A stretch of 60,150 nucleotides of DNA from Cryomorphaceae bacterium (GTDB lineage Bacteria > Bacteroidota > Bacteroidia > Flavobacteriales > Schleiferiaceae), in the NCBI GenBank assembly GCA_017858515.1, contig JAFMBM010000013.1, forward strand, positions 1 through 60,150, given 5' to 3'. How positions within the stretch are numbered: the first letter of the stretch is position 1; each line of letters starts with the position of its first letter. The translations under genes and the position numbers were made by a program. The notes beneath the pieces are model-generated. The model ran no database searches. It had not been told where the DNA came from and saw nothing but the letters and a program-made list of their open reading frames with translations. This document shows positions 18,288 to 27,807 of this stretch, piece by piece.

Positions 18288-18884
18288 ATGTCAAGTTTAA
18301 TAATGTCTCGCCTAAAAGAAGAGACTGCCCAAGCGCATAAAGACACTGAAAAGTATAGTTATGGTGCTGAGATAATGTCAGGTAGATTGACATTAGAGCA
18401 ATACGGTGAAATTATTTTAAAGAATTATTGGCTTCACAAACACTTTGAGCCCATTCTCGAAACCCATCCCGATTTGAATGCACTTTTTGAGTCGCGTCTG
18501 GGTGAACGAATGAAATTAAAGGCCATTATGCGTGATTTGGAAATATTAGGTGTTCAGATTCCATCGGATTGGGAAGGACTTCCTGTTCCTGATAATATTG
18601 CCCAATGCCTCGGAACCATGTATGTTTTAGAAGGCTCTGCCTTAGGCGGAGCTATGATTCACAGGGCATTATCTAAGAACGTTGTCATTGCCGATAAAAA
18701 TGCATTTGGCTTTTATACCTTTTATGGACAAAATCTTGGTACAATGTGGAAAGAATTTGGAGAGATTGTGACTAAATTCGCCTTGAATGAAGTTCTTGAA
18801 GAAGAAATCTTACAATTTGCGAATGAAACCTTCAAGGCAGCCGAATTGATTTTTAGTAAATCCATTGAACGAATCACCACATAA
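18288..18884 (+). CDS. Heme oxygenase-like protein (biliverdin-producing type)
   Basis: The product has 198 residues from ATG 18288 (ATG 18303 is also possible). The all-helical heme oxygenase fold is indicated by LKEETAQAHKDTEK near the N-terminus, with the likely proximal heme ligand His17, and by MYVLEGSALGGAMI at about residues 108-121. The latter matches the glycine-rich distal helix. It would cleave heme to biliverdin, CO and iron. The open frame extends 13 codons upstream into the promoter and is trimmed. Its 3' end overlaps the hybrid kinase start by 20 bases. No phytochrome is encoded next to it, so iron recovery or signalling through CO or biliverdin are both open. Confidence 0.85.
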   Translation: MSSLIMSRLKEETAQAHKDTEKYSYGAEIMSGRLTLEQYGEIILKNYWLHKHFEPILETHPDLNALFESRLGERMKLKAIMRDLEILGVQIPSDWEGLPVPDNIAQCLGTMYVLEGSALGGAMIHRALSKNVVIADKNAFGFYTFYGQNLGTMWKEFGEIVTKFALNEVLEEEILQFANETFKAAELIFSKSIERITT

Positions 18885-21855
18885 AAGACCATATTCTGTT
18901 ATCCTACTGGCCTTTGTGCTTATAGTAGGGTCTTTTTCTACTTTTTATGCCTATCAGAATCATCGAGCCTCTGAAGTTTTTATAAAACTTCAGAGGCTCG
19001 AGCTTTTTACAAATAAAATTTTTCAAAAAGGCGATAGCCTTGAAGCTTATTCCTTTTTCGAAGACCTAGAAATTCAAACACTTTATCCAAAAAATGAATT
19101 TGGGGTTTCACCGCTTTTTACAGAAGAGATTGCCAATGGATTGAATTCAATTCAAAACACCTTCGATCCTTCAATTACTACCTCTTACCATCAGAGTAAG
19201 GCTAGCTTTATGGTTCAATTAGAAGAAACGGTTCAGCGTTACCGACTTTTCTATCATGCTAAAATCGAATTTCAAAACCGTCTCATTTTAATCATGATGT
19301 TTACTGGGAGCATTCTGTTTCTCAGTGTTCTCTTTTATATTCTTCTTAAATGGAAGCAGCAAATTGATGAATTCAATGAGGTTAAACGAATGAATGAAAG
19401 AAAACTCATCGACCTTTCTGATGAGTTAAGACAAAGAGATATTGAAAAGGATGAGATAAATATTGGTTTAAAGCAGAATGAGCGGGAGCTGTTGAAGATT
19501 ATCAATAGTATGGACGCTATGATTTGGAGTGTAGATAGAGAATATAGAGTACGTTATGCAAACGATGAATTCTATTCTGTCATTAAAGCGCAAACAGGAG
19601 TGGACATGCGCCCGGGTATGCGATTAGACAATTCCATATTCCCTGAAGGTGTGACTAATTTTTGGGATGTTCTATACTCCAAAGCCTTTAACCTAGGGAG
19701 CTTTAGCTTTCAAGAAGAGCGCACAACAAAAGGAGTGAAGAGGTATAGACAAATTAATATACAGTCGATCTACGATAATGATAACGAGAGAATTAGTCTG
19801 GCTTGTTTTTCAAAAGATATCACTGACCTCATATTAAAAGAAGATGCCATCCGAGAAACAACAGAGCGATTGAAACTCGCTTTGTATAATGCTCAACATG
19901 GTCTTTGGGATTGGAATATGAGATCAAATGAATTTCAGTTCGATAATATTTGGCCAACTATTTTGGGAGTGCGTTTACACGAAGTTGGAACTAGTATTGA
20001 GAAGTGGGCGAATTGGGTTCATCCAGAAGACCGAGATTCTTTTTTAGAAGCTTGGCACCAGCTTATGCTTCCCGGTGGGGAAGGTGTTATTGAGCATCAA
20101 TACCGTATTCTGAATAAAGATGGAAGGCTTCTTTGGATACAAACTAAAGGAAGCGTTACCGAAACGGAGTCTAATGGAATTCCAATTAGAGCAATAGGAA
20201 CCAGTTGGGAGATTTCGGTGAGCAAACAGCTGGAGGAACGGCTAAAAATGCTTCTTGGCAGGCAAAGAGAATTGAACGATGAACTCTTTCATGCTAAGGA
20301 ATCAGCTTTAAAGGCGTTACAAGTGAAATCTGAATTCATGGCTACTATGAGTCATGAGATTAGAACGCCAATGAATGGAGTTATCGGTATGACAAGCCTT
20401 CTACTCAAAACGAAATTGACTGAAGAACAACAAGATTTTGTGAATACCATTCGTATGAGTGGAGATACATTATTGGCGGTAATAAATGATATTCTTGATT
20501 TCAGCAAAATTGAATCGGGGACACTTGATTTGGAGGTTTTTCCTTTTAGAGTGGAAAGCTGTATAGAAGAGGCTATTTCATTGCTTTCAAACCAAGCCGT
20601 TGAAAAGGGCTTAGAAATGGTTTACTTTATAGAAGAAAATGTTCCTGAATGGATTGAAGGAGATATCACTCGATTAAGACAGATCTTAATTAACCTTTTG
20701 AGCAATGCAGTGAAATTCACCAACTCAGGATTAATTCAAGTTAACCTAAGTTCAAAAAAACTGGATACGGACCGTATAGAGCTCTTTTTTTCAATTAAAG
20801 ATCAAGGAATTGGAATAGGTCATTCGCAAATGCGAAATTTGTTTCAGCCCTTTTCTCAACTAGATGCCTCCACAACTCGAAAATATGGTGGAACAGGATT
20901 GGGATTGGCCATCTGCAATAGATTAGTTCATATGATGGAAGGATCTATGGAGGTGAAAAGCATAGAAGGAGAAGGTTCTGAGTTTAGCTTTACTATTGTT
21001 GTGCATGAGCATATTACTCAAAGCCCTGTAAATGATAGCCTTAAGCCTTTGGAGGGATTGTCAGTTCTATTGTTTGAAAAATATATTGGTCGAAATGAAA
21101 TGCTTGTTAAGCAGCTCAGAAAATGGCATTTCGTAGTAAAACAAATCCTTTGGAGTTCTGAGGTGACGTTGAATTTACCAGATGGTCATTTCGACTTAAT
21201 CTTTATTCCATCCGAATCCGATAACCAGGAGTTAATGAACTTGCTTTCTGCTTGTAAGGCGAAATATGATGCTAAAGTTCTGATTGTTTGCTCTGGATCA
21301 AGGCCCAAAGACGAGATAAATAAATTTGAAGGTGTGAATGGATTTTTGATCAAACCCATTCGTTATAGTATACTTAAACAGATTGTAATCAATATAATGA
21401 ATCGCACTAGTATTAGTGCTCATTTGGCTATAGAAGAGCCAACAAAGCAGCTTCTTGGAGAGCGCTATCCACTTCAGATTTTAGTAGCTGAAGATAATCC
21501 AGTGAATCAGAAGTTGGCCTTGTTTTCGCTAAAAAATTTGGGCTATCCGGCGAAAGCGGTTGTAAACGGTTTAGAGGTTTTGGATATTGTAAAAAGTGTT
21601 TCCTTTGATCTAATTTTCATGGATGTTCAAATGCCTGAGTTGGATGGACTGCAGGCTACAAGAGCCTTAATAAATCAAGGATTAAAAAGGAATACCAAGG
21701 TAATAGCAATGACAGCCAATGCATTAGAAGGCGATAGAGAGAGTTGTTTGGAAGCAGGGATGGATGACTACATCGCTAAACCCATCACTATTGATGCTCT
21801 TTCAAACCTAATTGAATTGTGGGCCAAGAGAATACAGCAGAATGGCGCTGGATGA
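18865..21855 (+). CDS. Hybrid sensor histidine kinase with two PAS domains and two receiver modules
   Basis: The product has 996 residues. The start is TTG at 18865. It is the only start-like codon after an in-frame stop at 18847, and TM1 (residues 10-30) follows at once. The periplasmic segment is about 31-138 and TM2 about 139-162. A coiled segment leads to PAS1 (about 205-325) and PAS2 (about 333-455, with the WVHPEDR signature). HisKA has MSHEIRTPMNG with His497. HATPase has NLLSNAVKF and GGTGLGLAI. A degenerate receiver-like module (about 725-840) lacks the phospho-acceptor pattern. A canonical receiver follows (VAEDNPVNQ, Asp920 in FMDVQMPELDG, Lys in YIAKP). It overlaps heme oxygenase upstream and PabB downstream. 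Confidence 0.93.
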   Translation: MNESPHKRPYSVILLAFVLIVGSFSTFYAYQNHRASEVFIKLQRLELFTNKIFQKGDSLEAYSFFEDLEIQTLYPKNEFGVSPLFTEEIANGLNSIQNTFDPSITTSYHQSKASFMVQLEETVQRYRLFYHAKIEFQNRLILIMMFTGSILFLSVLFYILLKWKQQIDEFNEVKRMNERKLIDLSDELRQRDIEKDEINIGLKQNERELLKIINSMDAMIWSVDREYRVRYANDEFYSVIKAQTGVDMRPGMRLDNSIFPEGVTNFWDVLYSKAFNLGSFSFQEERTTKGVKRYRQINIQSIYDNDNERISLACFSKDITDLILKEDAIRETTERLKLALYNAQHGLWDWNMRSNEFQFDNIWPTILGVRLHEVGTSIEKWANWVHPEDRDSFLEAWHQLMLPGGEGVIEHQYRILNKDGRLLWIQTKGSVTETESNGIPIRAIGTSWEISVSKQLEERLKMLLGRQRELNDELFHAKESALKALQVKSEFMATMSHEIRTPMNGVIGMTSLLLKTKLTEEQQDFVNTIRMSGDTLLAVINDILDFSKIESGTLDLEVFPFRVESCIEEAISLLSNQAVEKGLEMVYFIEENVPEWIEGDITRLRQILINLLSNAVKFTNSGLIQVNLSSKKLDTDRIELFFSIKDQGIGIGHSQMRNLFQPFSQLDASTTRKYGGTGLGLAICNRLVHMMEGSMEVKSIEGEGSEFSFTIVVHEHITQSPVNDSLKPLEGLSVLLFEKYIGRNEMLVKQLRKWHFVVKQILWSSEVTLNLPDGHFDLIFIPSESDNQELMNLLSACKAKYDAKVLIVCSGSRPKDEINKFEGVNGFLIKPIRYSILKQIVINIMNRTSISAHLAIEEPTKQLLGERYPLQILVAEDNPVNQKLALFSLKNLGYPAKAVVNGLEVLDIVKSVSFDLIFMDVQMPELDGLQATRALINQGLKRNTKVIAMTANALEGDRESCLEAGMDDYIAKPITIDALSNLIELWAKRIQQNGAG

Positions 21856-23113
21856 GCTCAAGAAACGCCTTCTCAACTTTGCTAGCCAGTTTAGTTGTGT
21901 TGCTCTTTACGACAGTAATTCCATTTCTTTAGAAAACAGTAAGCTGGATTGGATTTTTGCTTGTGGAAATGACTTCTCTCAGTCCTTTCAACCAGACTTG
22001 AATAGGTTGCAATTGTATCTAAATAAGAATACAGACGAACACGTTTTCGGACTTATTAGCTATGATTTAAAGCAAGAAATAGAGGGTGTTTCCAGTAACA
22101 ATCCTGCCTTTCACAATGTCCCATTTTGGACCTTTTTTACTCCTGAAGTATTGGTAAAATCGGTGAGTGGCCAGATTTATTGGTTAAAAGGAAATGAAGG
22201 ACTTCTTCCAGAAATGACTGAATTTTCCAAAGAATTGGAGGTTTATACGTTTAGTCCACAAATATCAAAAACAGATTATCTCAAGGCACTTTCAAGTATT
22301 CAACAGAACCTTCAGACAGGCAATATATATGAGTTGAATTTTTGCCGTGAATTTCATTGCATTGCTGAAAATGAAATCCCAGTATACTCTCTTTATCAGA
22401 GCCTTCAAGCGGCTAATCCATCAAGTTTCTCAGCTTTCTTTAGAGTAGATGACAAAGTACTTATTTCATCTTCACCCGAACGATATATTATGAAATCGGG
22501 AAATACCTTAATTAGCGAACCTATTAAAGGTACTATTGCGCGTTCACCAAATCAGGAGGTTGATGAAAGTAATGCCATAAAATTGAAGAATAGTGAAAAA
22601 GAGCGAAGAGAGAATGTTATGATAGTTGATCTGGTGCGAAACGATCTATCAAGAATTGCTAAGCCAAATACGGTTCGAGTAGAATCACTTTATTCAATAC
22701 GCAGTCTACCAAAGGTGCATCAAATGGTTTCCGTAATAAGTGCAGAGTTAGAATCGAATATTGAATTTACCGAAATTTTGAGATCGAGCTTTCCAATGGG
22801 GTCTATGACGGGCGCACCCAAGATTGCGGCTATGAAACTGGCGGAAGAGCTAGAGTCGTTTAGAAGAGGATGGTACAGCGGATCGGTGGGGTATATTGAA
22901 CCGAATGGAGACTTCGATTTCAATGTTATAATTCGAAGCTTAATTGTGGAGAGAGATAAAAACAGAATGAGCACAGCTGCAGGTGGTGCGATAACTATTT
23001 TAAGTGATCCTGAAATGGAATTTCAAGAATCTGAATGGAAGGTTCAAAGCGTATTGAAATCCATTGGAGCAATTGTCGCTTCCACGACAGCAGATGGAAC
23101 CGAGGTTTTCTAG
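21842..23113 (+). CDS. pabB: Aminodeoxychorismate synthase component I
   Basis: The product has 423 residues from ATG 21842. A start 10 codons earlier lies deeper in the kinase gene and is less likely. It is a chorismate-utilising enzyme of folate synthesis. The chorismate_bind domain spans about 150-415 with EPIKGTIAR, where the Lys of PIKGT is the PabB mark as opposed to TrpE. ENVMIVDLVRNDLSRI, FPMGSMTGAPK and GWYSGSVGYI are also conserved. The N-terminal 150 residues are divergent. It overlaps the hybrid kinase by 14 bases and precedes tilS by 18. The amidotransferase partner and PabC are not in the window. Confidence 0.92.
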   Translation: MALDELKKRLLNFASQFSCVALYDSNSISLENSKLDWIFACGNDFSQSFQPDLNRLQLYLNKNTDEHVFGLISYDLKQEIEGVSSNNPAFHNVPFWTFFTPEVLVKSVSGQIYWLKGNEGLLPEMTEFSKELEVYTFSPQISKTDYLKALSSIQQNLQTGNIYELNFCREFHCIAENEIPVYSLYQSLQAANPSSFSAFFRVDDKVLISSSPERYIMKSGNTLISEPIKGTIARSPNQEVDESNAIKLKNSEKERRENVMIVDLVRNDLSRIAKPNTVRVESLYSIRSLPKVHQMVSVISAELESNIEFTEILRSSFPMGSMTGAPKIAAMKLAEELESFRRGWYSGSVGYIEPNGDFDFNVIIRSLIVERDKNRMSTAAGGAITILSDPEMEFQESEWKVQSVLKSIGAIVASTTADGTEVF

Positions 23114-23131
23114 ATTTGACCTGTGATTAAA

Positions 23132-24421
23132 ATGATCCAAAATCAAATAGAGAAGCTTTTTCCTTCTAAAACGACTTTTCTGTTGGCGTGTAGCGGTGGA
23201 GTAGACTCTATTTGTTTGGCAAGTGCTTTTAATTCTTTGCAAATACCCTTCCGCCTTATTCATGTAAATTATGGTTTAAGGGGCAATGAATCTGATTTGG
23301 ATCAAAAATTTCTTTCTGAATGGGCTACCGAAAAGCAAGTGGAATTGGTGATAGGCAGTGCAAAAGAAGACATGCAATTAGAGAGTGGAAATATTCAACA
23401 ACGCGCAAGAGCTTGGCGCTATCGTTTTTTCAAATCGAATCTTAGGGAGAATGAGATTCTAGTGACGGCTCATCATCAAGACGATCAGTTGGAGGGTTTT
23501 TTTATAAGCTTGAAAAGAAAAGAAAAGTGGGAATCCCAAGCGGGGATGTCGGTTTGGAATGGTTTCGTTTATCGACCTTTTTTATTGAAGTCGCGAGATG
23601 AGATAAATTCATATGCTCAAGCAAATGATATTGAATGGAGGGAAGATTCTTCAAACCAAAGTGATAAGTATTTGAGAAATAGAATTCGAAATTCGTTTTT
23701 CCCTGTTTTGGATTCTTTTTCTAAAGAATGGCGGAGAGATGTGTTAGACATTCAGAGCATATTGGAAAAGGCCGCAGCAGAAAAGCAAAGAAGACTAGAA
23801 AGATGGAAGAGTGATTTTCTAGTAATTGGAAACAATAGCTTTCAATTTGACCCTGCTGGTTTTAAAGAAGAACACTTAAGCTTGGCTATCTCTTTTTTAG
23901 CTCAGTTTGGGAAAATAGATACAGTGGCATTGAAAAATATTCTTTCGAAGTCAGGTAAGCATATTCGAATTGGAAAGTATTTTTTTGAAACGACCTCTAG
24001 CAGATATCTACTGATAAAGGATGATTCAAATGCCTTGAATGAATTAGCCTTTGTAGTAGGAGAACAGAGATTAGATTCTTCTAACTTGGTAAATAGTTCG
24101 ATAGAGTCTTGCTTAGGTGAAATGAAATTATCTTCGCAAATAGCTTATCTAGATACTGATAAATTAGTGCTCCCCTTATCTTGGCGACATCCTAAGAGTG
24201 GAGATCGTTTTTTTCCGATTGGGATGAAGGGATCGAAGAAAGTTAGCGATTTCCTCAATGAAAGGGGACTAAGTTTAATAGAAAAGAAAAATATTTGGCT
24301 ACTTACAAGCGACAATCATGTTGCTTGGATAGCTGGATATCGTATTGATAGGAGATTTGCAGCGAATGATGAAACATCCAAAGCATATTTCGTACGTTTA
24401 ACCCAAGAAGTAATTCCATGA
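23132..24421 (+). CDS. tilS: tRNA(Ile)-lysidine synthase
   Basis: The product has 429 residues. It modifies C34 of tRNA-Ile2 (CAU) to lysidine so that it reads AUA. The N-terminal PP-loop ATPase has the motif CSGGVDSICLA near residues 19-29, with VNYGLRGNESDLDQ, ARAWRYRFF and TAHHQDDQLE following. The C-terminal substrate-binding domain includes LSWRHPKSGDRFFPIGM near residue 350. A GTG start at 23123 would add three residues. I chose ATG 23132. It overlaps dsbD by 4 bases (ATGA), so the two are translationally coupled. Confidence 0.95.
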   Translation: MIQNQIEKLFPSKTTFLLACSGGVDSICLASAFNSLQIPFRLIHVNYGLRGNESDLDQKFLSEWATEKQVELVIGSAKEDMQLESGNIQQRARAWRYRFFKSNLRENEILVTAHHQDDQLEGFFISLKRKEKWESQAGMSVWNGFVYRPFLLKSRDEINSYAQANDIEWREDSSNQSDKYLRNRIRNSFFPVLDSFSKEWRRDVLDIQSILEKAAAEKQRRLERWKSDFLVIGNNSFQFDPAGFKEEHLSLAISFLAQFGKIDTVALKNILSKSGKHIRIGKYFFETTSSRYLLIKDDSNALNELAFVVGEQRLDSSNLVNSSIESCLGEMKLSSQIAYLDTDKLVLPLSWRHPKSGDRFFPIGMKGSKKVSDFLNERGLSLIEKKNIWLLTSDNHVAWIAGYRIDRRFAANDETSKAYFVRLTQEVIP

Positions 24422-26562
24422 AATTAATGAAGAAAATGGCCCAGTTGGTGGGCTTGCTTTATGTTTTAGTATTCTTTTCATCAAGTCTTGATGCGCAGAT
24501 TTTGGATCCTGTAAAATGGAAGTTTTACACTAAAGAAGCAAAAGAAAGTAACAAGGTAGATTTAATCCTAGAAGCTACAATTGAAGATCATTGGCATTTG
24601 TATTCTCAAGATATTGCCGATGGTGGACCTATTCCAACCAGTTTCGTATTTAATCCTTCATCGGAGTATAAGGCTGTGGGTCAAACTAGAGAATCGAAAT
24701 CTGTTATTGAGTTCGATCCGAATTTTGATATGGAGTTGAAGTATTTCAACGGGAGAGCCTTCTTTACTCAGACGATAGAAGTTCTAACGAATAAGGATTT
24801 CGAACTCAAAGGAGAGTTAGAGTATATGGTTTGTGATGAAAAGCAGTGCCTTCCTCCCAAATATGTGGAGTTTAGTTTCAAAATAAGAGGGATAAAAGAC
24901 GTCGAAAAAACACTGCAAGAAAGTGCAGTTAAGGACAAACCATCTTATGGATCAGAAGAAGAAACAGCCATAGAGGTTGAAGAATTAAAAGAAGAATTAG
25001 CTCAAGAAACATTGGAAGTTGAAATGTCAGATTCAATTAGTCATTCAGAGCTTCCATCAGCAGAAGGAGATGATTTTGTGGCCAAAGACGTAGATGGGAA
25101 AAAAGAGAATTCACTATGGGGAATTTTCTTGCTGGGTTTCGGTGGTGGATTGATAGCCCTACTAATGCCTTGTATTTTCCCAATGATTCCACTTACCGTT
25201 AGTTTTTTTACAAAACAGAGTAAAACAAAGTCAGAAGGAGTTTGGAAGGCTCTTATTTATGGAGTGAGCATTGTAGTTATTTATGTTGCTTTAGGACTGC
25301 TCATTACTCTAATTACGGGCAATAGTTCTTCATTGAATTCACTATCTACAAACCCCTGGTTTAATTTGGCATTCTTTGTTCTTTTTGTGGTTTTTGCCAT
25401 GTCATTTTTTGGAGCCTTCGAGATTACACTTCCTAGTTCTTGGGTAAACAAAGCAGATGATGCTTCAAACAAAGGGGGATTGTTAGGAATATTTTTTATG
25501 GCTTTTACTTTGTCTCTCGTAAGTTTTTCTTGCACAGGACCCATAATAGGGTCTCTATTAGTGGATGCTGCTTCCAAAGGCGATATTCTTGGCCCTGCGA
25601 TGGGTATGTTTGGTTTTTCACTTGCACTGGCCATTCCGTTTGCACTTTTTGCAGCTTTTCCAGGTTGGCTGAACAGTCTACCCAAATCAGGCGGCTGGTT
25701 AAATACAGTAAAAGTGAGTTTGGGTTTCTTAGAGCTGGCCTTTGCCTTTAAATTTCTAAGTACTGCAGATATGACCTGGCAAGCAGGTTTGTTGAAAAGG
25801 GAGTTGTTTATTGCTATTTGGATTGGAATTTTCTTGCTCCTAACCATGTATTTATTGGGCTCCTTTAGAACGCCAAACGATAGTCCTACGGAAAGGGTAA
25901 GTGTACCTCGTTTGATTTTTGCTATTTTCTTTGGTTCATTTACAATGTATCTGCTTCCAGGTCTTTGGGGTGCTCCTTTGAATATAATAAGCGGATTTCC
26001 ACCTCCTATGTTTTATAGTGAGTCGCCTAATGGCCTTGCAGGTTCAGCCAGCCCCGTATCCAACGGTACAAGCGACGCTTTTATTCCAGAGGGTGCAGAT
26101 CCTGAACATTGTCCGCTTGGCTTAAATTGTTTTCATGACTTTGAAGATGGATTAGCCTATGCTAAAAGTGTAGGAAAGCCAGTGATGCTCGACTTTACAG
26201 GCTGGGGATGTGTGAATTGTAGAAAGATGGAGGAACAGGTTTGGAAAGATCCCAGAGTGTTAAAGCGCCTAAGAGAAGATTTGGTAATTATTTCACTCTA
26301 TGTAGATGAAAGAGTGAAATTACCAGAAAATGAGCATTACTATTCTGAGATACTCAAGTCAAAAGTAAAGACGATTGGGAACAAATGGAGTGAATTTCAA
26401 GCTGAAAATTACGAGACAAACTCTCAACCTTATTATGTGATTATCGGTCATAATAGCTTGGAACCATTACTTCCGCCTACAGCCTATGATCCTGATATTG
26501 AGTATTACATCAATTGGATTGATACGGGATTAAAACGATTTAAGGAAAACAGTTTGAAGTAA
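24418..26562 (+). CDS. dsbD: Thiol:disulfide interchange protein DsbD
   Basis: The product has 714 residues and is inner-membrane. It passes electrons from cytosolic thioredoxin to periplasmic thiol proteins. A signal peptide covers about 1-26. The DsbC-interaction (DsbD alpha) domain is at about 30-160. An acidic linker follows (about 180-225). The eight-helix transmembrane core (about 230-530) has the membrane cysteines in MPCIFPM and SFSCTGP. The thioredoxin-like gamma domain has FTGWGCVNCRKM (CVNC near residue 600). All functional cysteine pairs seem present except that the alpha-domain pair is VCDEKQC, as in Bacteroidota relatives. It is coupled to tilS upstream. Confidence 0.94.
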   Translation: MKLMKKMAQLVGLLYVLVFFSSSLDAQILDPVKWKFYTKEAKESNKVDLILEATIEDHWHLYSQDIADGGPIPTSFVFNPSSEYKAVGQTRESKSVIEFDPNFDMELKYFNGRAFFTQTIEVLTNKDFELKGELEYMVCDEKQCLPPKYVEFSFKIRGIKDVEKTLQESAVKDKPSYGSEEETAIEVEELKEELAQETLEVEMSDSISHSELPSAEGDDFVAKDVDGKKENSLWGIFLLGFGGGLIALLMPCIFPMIPLTVSFFTKQSKTKSEGVWKALIYGVSIVVIYVALGLLITLITGNSSSLNSLSTNPWFNLAFFVLFVVFAMSFFGAFEITLPSSWVNKADDASNKGGLLGIFFMAFTLSLVSFSCTGPIIGSLLVDAASKGDILGPAMGMFGFSLALAIPFALFAAFPGWLNSLPKSGGWLNTVKVSLGFLELAFAFKFLSTADMTWQAGLLKRELFIAIWIGIFLLLTMYLLGSFRTPNDSPTERVSVPRLIFAIFFGSFTMYLLPGLWGAPLNIISGFPPPMFYSESPNGLAGSASPVSNGTSDAFIPEGADPEHCPLGLNCFHDFEDGLAYAKSVGKPVMLDFTGWGCVNCRKMEEQVWKDPRVLKRLREDLVIISLYVDERVKLPENEHYYSEILKSKVKTIGNKWSEFQAENYETNSQPYYVIIGHNSLEPLLPPTAYDPDIEYYINWIDTGLKRFKENSLK

Positions 26563-26578
26563 ATTCTGTTGTTTTACA

Positions 26579-26995
26579 ATGGAAGGTGAAAAGCGATATC
26601 GACTTAGAAGAGGGCAGCAAATTGTGGGTTATTGCCGTGAGTTGCCTTCTGGAGCGATGTTTTATTCAAAAGATTCGTTCTGGTGGACGGGGCATATCAT
26701 ACCCTATACTCAACTCGATGAGTGGACGGGATGGAAAGACAAGAATCGAATTCTGATTTATGAATACGACATTGTAAAATGTAAACTGGATCCAGACGGT
26801 GATTTTCAAAACGCTGCCGTGTTGTGGAATAGTAAAAATGAAGAATTCTGCCTTAGACTATTAAATGAAGATTCCTTATATTTTCCTCTAGAAATGAGCG
26901 GGATAGCTATGTTCAATCCAAAGCAGATCCAAGTTTTTTCTCAATTATTTATTAATCCAGAAATAATGGAAAGCCTTGGGCTTAAGGACGATTGA
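26579..26995 (+). CDS. YopX-like protein
   Basis: The product has 138 residues. The pattern TGWKDKNRILIYEYDIVK, followed by AAVLWNSKNEEFCLRL, resembles the YopX beta-barrel family, where TGLxDKNGxxIYEGDIV is typical. It is compact, has no signal peptide, and is of unknown function. YopX proteins are common in phages, but here the gene sits 16 bases after dsbD within a housekeeping run and could be cotranscribed. It overlaps the methyltransferase gene by 14 bases in convergent orientation. Confidence 0.65.
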   Translation: MEGEKRYRLRRGQQIVGYCRELPSGAMFYSKDSFWWTGHIIPYTQLDEWTGWKDKNRILIYEYDIVKCKLDPDGDFQNAAVLWNSKNEEFCLRLLNEDSLYFPLEMSGIAMFNPKQIQVFSQLFINPEIMESLGLKDD

Positions 26996-27770
26996 ATTGG
27001 CGTTGTCTCATGGTTTCAAATAGCACTAAGGCAGCGGCAACAGAAACATTGAGTGAATCGATATTGCTCTTCATGGGAATCTGCCATTGAGAGTGTGAGT
27101 GCTGCTCCCAAAAATCACTAATTCCATTGTGCTCTCCCCCCATTATCCAAACTACTCTTTCAGGTATTGAATCTTGAAATAGAATGTTTGTTCCGCTTAA
27201 GCTTGTGGAGCAAATTGTTAGATCATTTTTTTGAAGCCATACCAATGCGTCTTCATTAGTCATATGAAAATGAGGTATAAGAAAAACGGTTCCAACCGAA
27301 GAGCGAATACAATTGGGATGATAAAAATCGGTACTGTTTCCAGTACTTATAATGCACTGCACTCCTGCAGCACTGGCCGATCTGAATAAGGCTCCTAAAT
27401 TACCTGGCTTCTCTATATTCTCCACTAAAAGAACGTGATTTAGCTTATTAGGAACTTCAAATATTTGCGTAGTTGCGAAGACTCCCACTGCGCCCGCTGC
27501 CAAACCTCTCATGCTAATATGATTGAAACAGTTTGTGGTGCAATGAAATAGTTCGGGTTCTGAATGTAAAATACTTTCAGAAATCAATTTTCCTTCAGGC
27601 AGATAATACTCCAATAGCTGGAAACCAGATCGTAAGGCATATGCAATCTCCTGATCTCCTTCTACAACCATTCGCTCTTGTTTTATGCGAGCTCTTTTTC
27701 TGCTTTGCAGATCGAGAAGCAATTTGATTCGAGGATTTTGTAGGCTGCTTAGAAGCGTAGATTTGTGCAT
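26982..27770 (-). CDS. TrmH/SpoU-family RNA 2'-O-methyltransferase
   Basis: The product has 262 residues from ATG 27770 (MHKSTLLSSLQNPRIK). The open frame runs 76 codons further upstream but would cross the divergent OmpA gene, so it is trimmed. The N-terminal RNA-binding part is of the SpoU_sub_bind type (residues 25-85). The SPOUT knot shows GNLGALFRSASAAG, WIMGGEHNGIS and IPMKSNIDSLNVSVAAALVLFE, the three SpoU motifs that bind S-adenosylmethionine. It methylates a ribose in tRNA or 23S rRNA. The target base cannot be read from the sequence. Confidence 0.92.
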   Translation of the reverse strand: MHKSTLLSSLQNPRIKLLLDLQSRKRARIKQERMVVEGDQEIAYALRSGFQLLEYYLPEGKLISESILHSEPELFHCTTNCFNHISMRGLAAGAVGVFATTQIFEVPNKLNHVLLVENIEKPGNLGALFRSASAAGVQCIISTGNSTDFYHPNCIRSSVGTVFLIPHFHMTNEDALVWLQKNDLTICSTSLSGTNILFQDSIPERVVWIMGGEHNGISDFWEQHSHSQWQIPMKSNIDSLNVSVAAALVLFETMRQRQFNRP

Positions 27771-27807
27771 TCCGAAATTGTAAATTCGCTGGAAATAAGT
27801 CGCAAAG

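Noticed and set aside
18288..21855. Bacteriophytochrome operon
   Set aside because: The kinase has PAS domains and membrane helices but no GAF-PHY module.
25281..25847. 188-codon open frame antisense to dsbD
   Set aside because: It is a shadow of the Leu/Phe-rich membrane core of dsbD with no recognisable domain.
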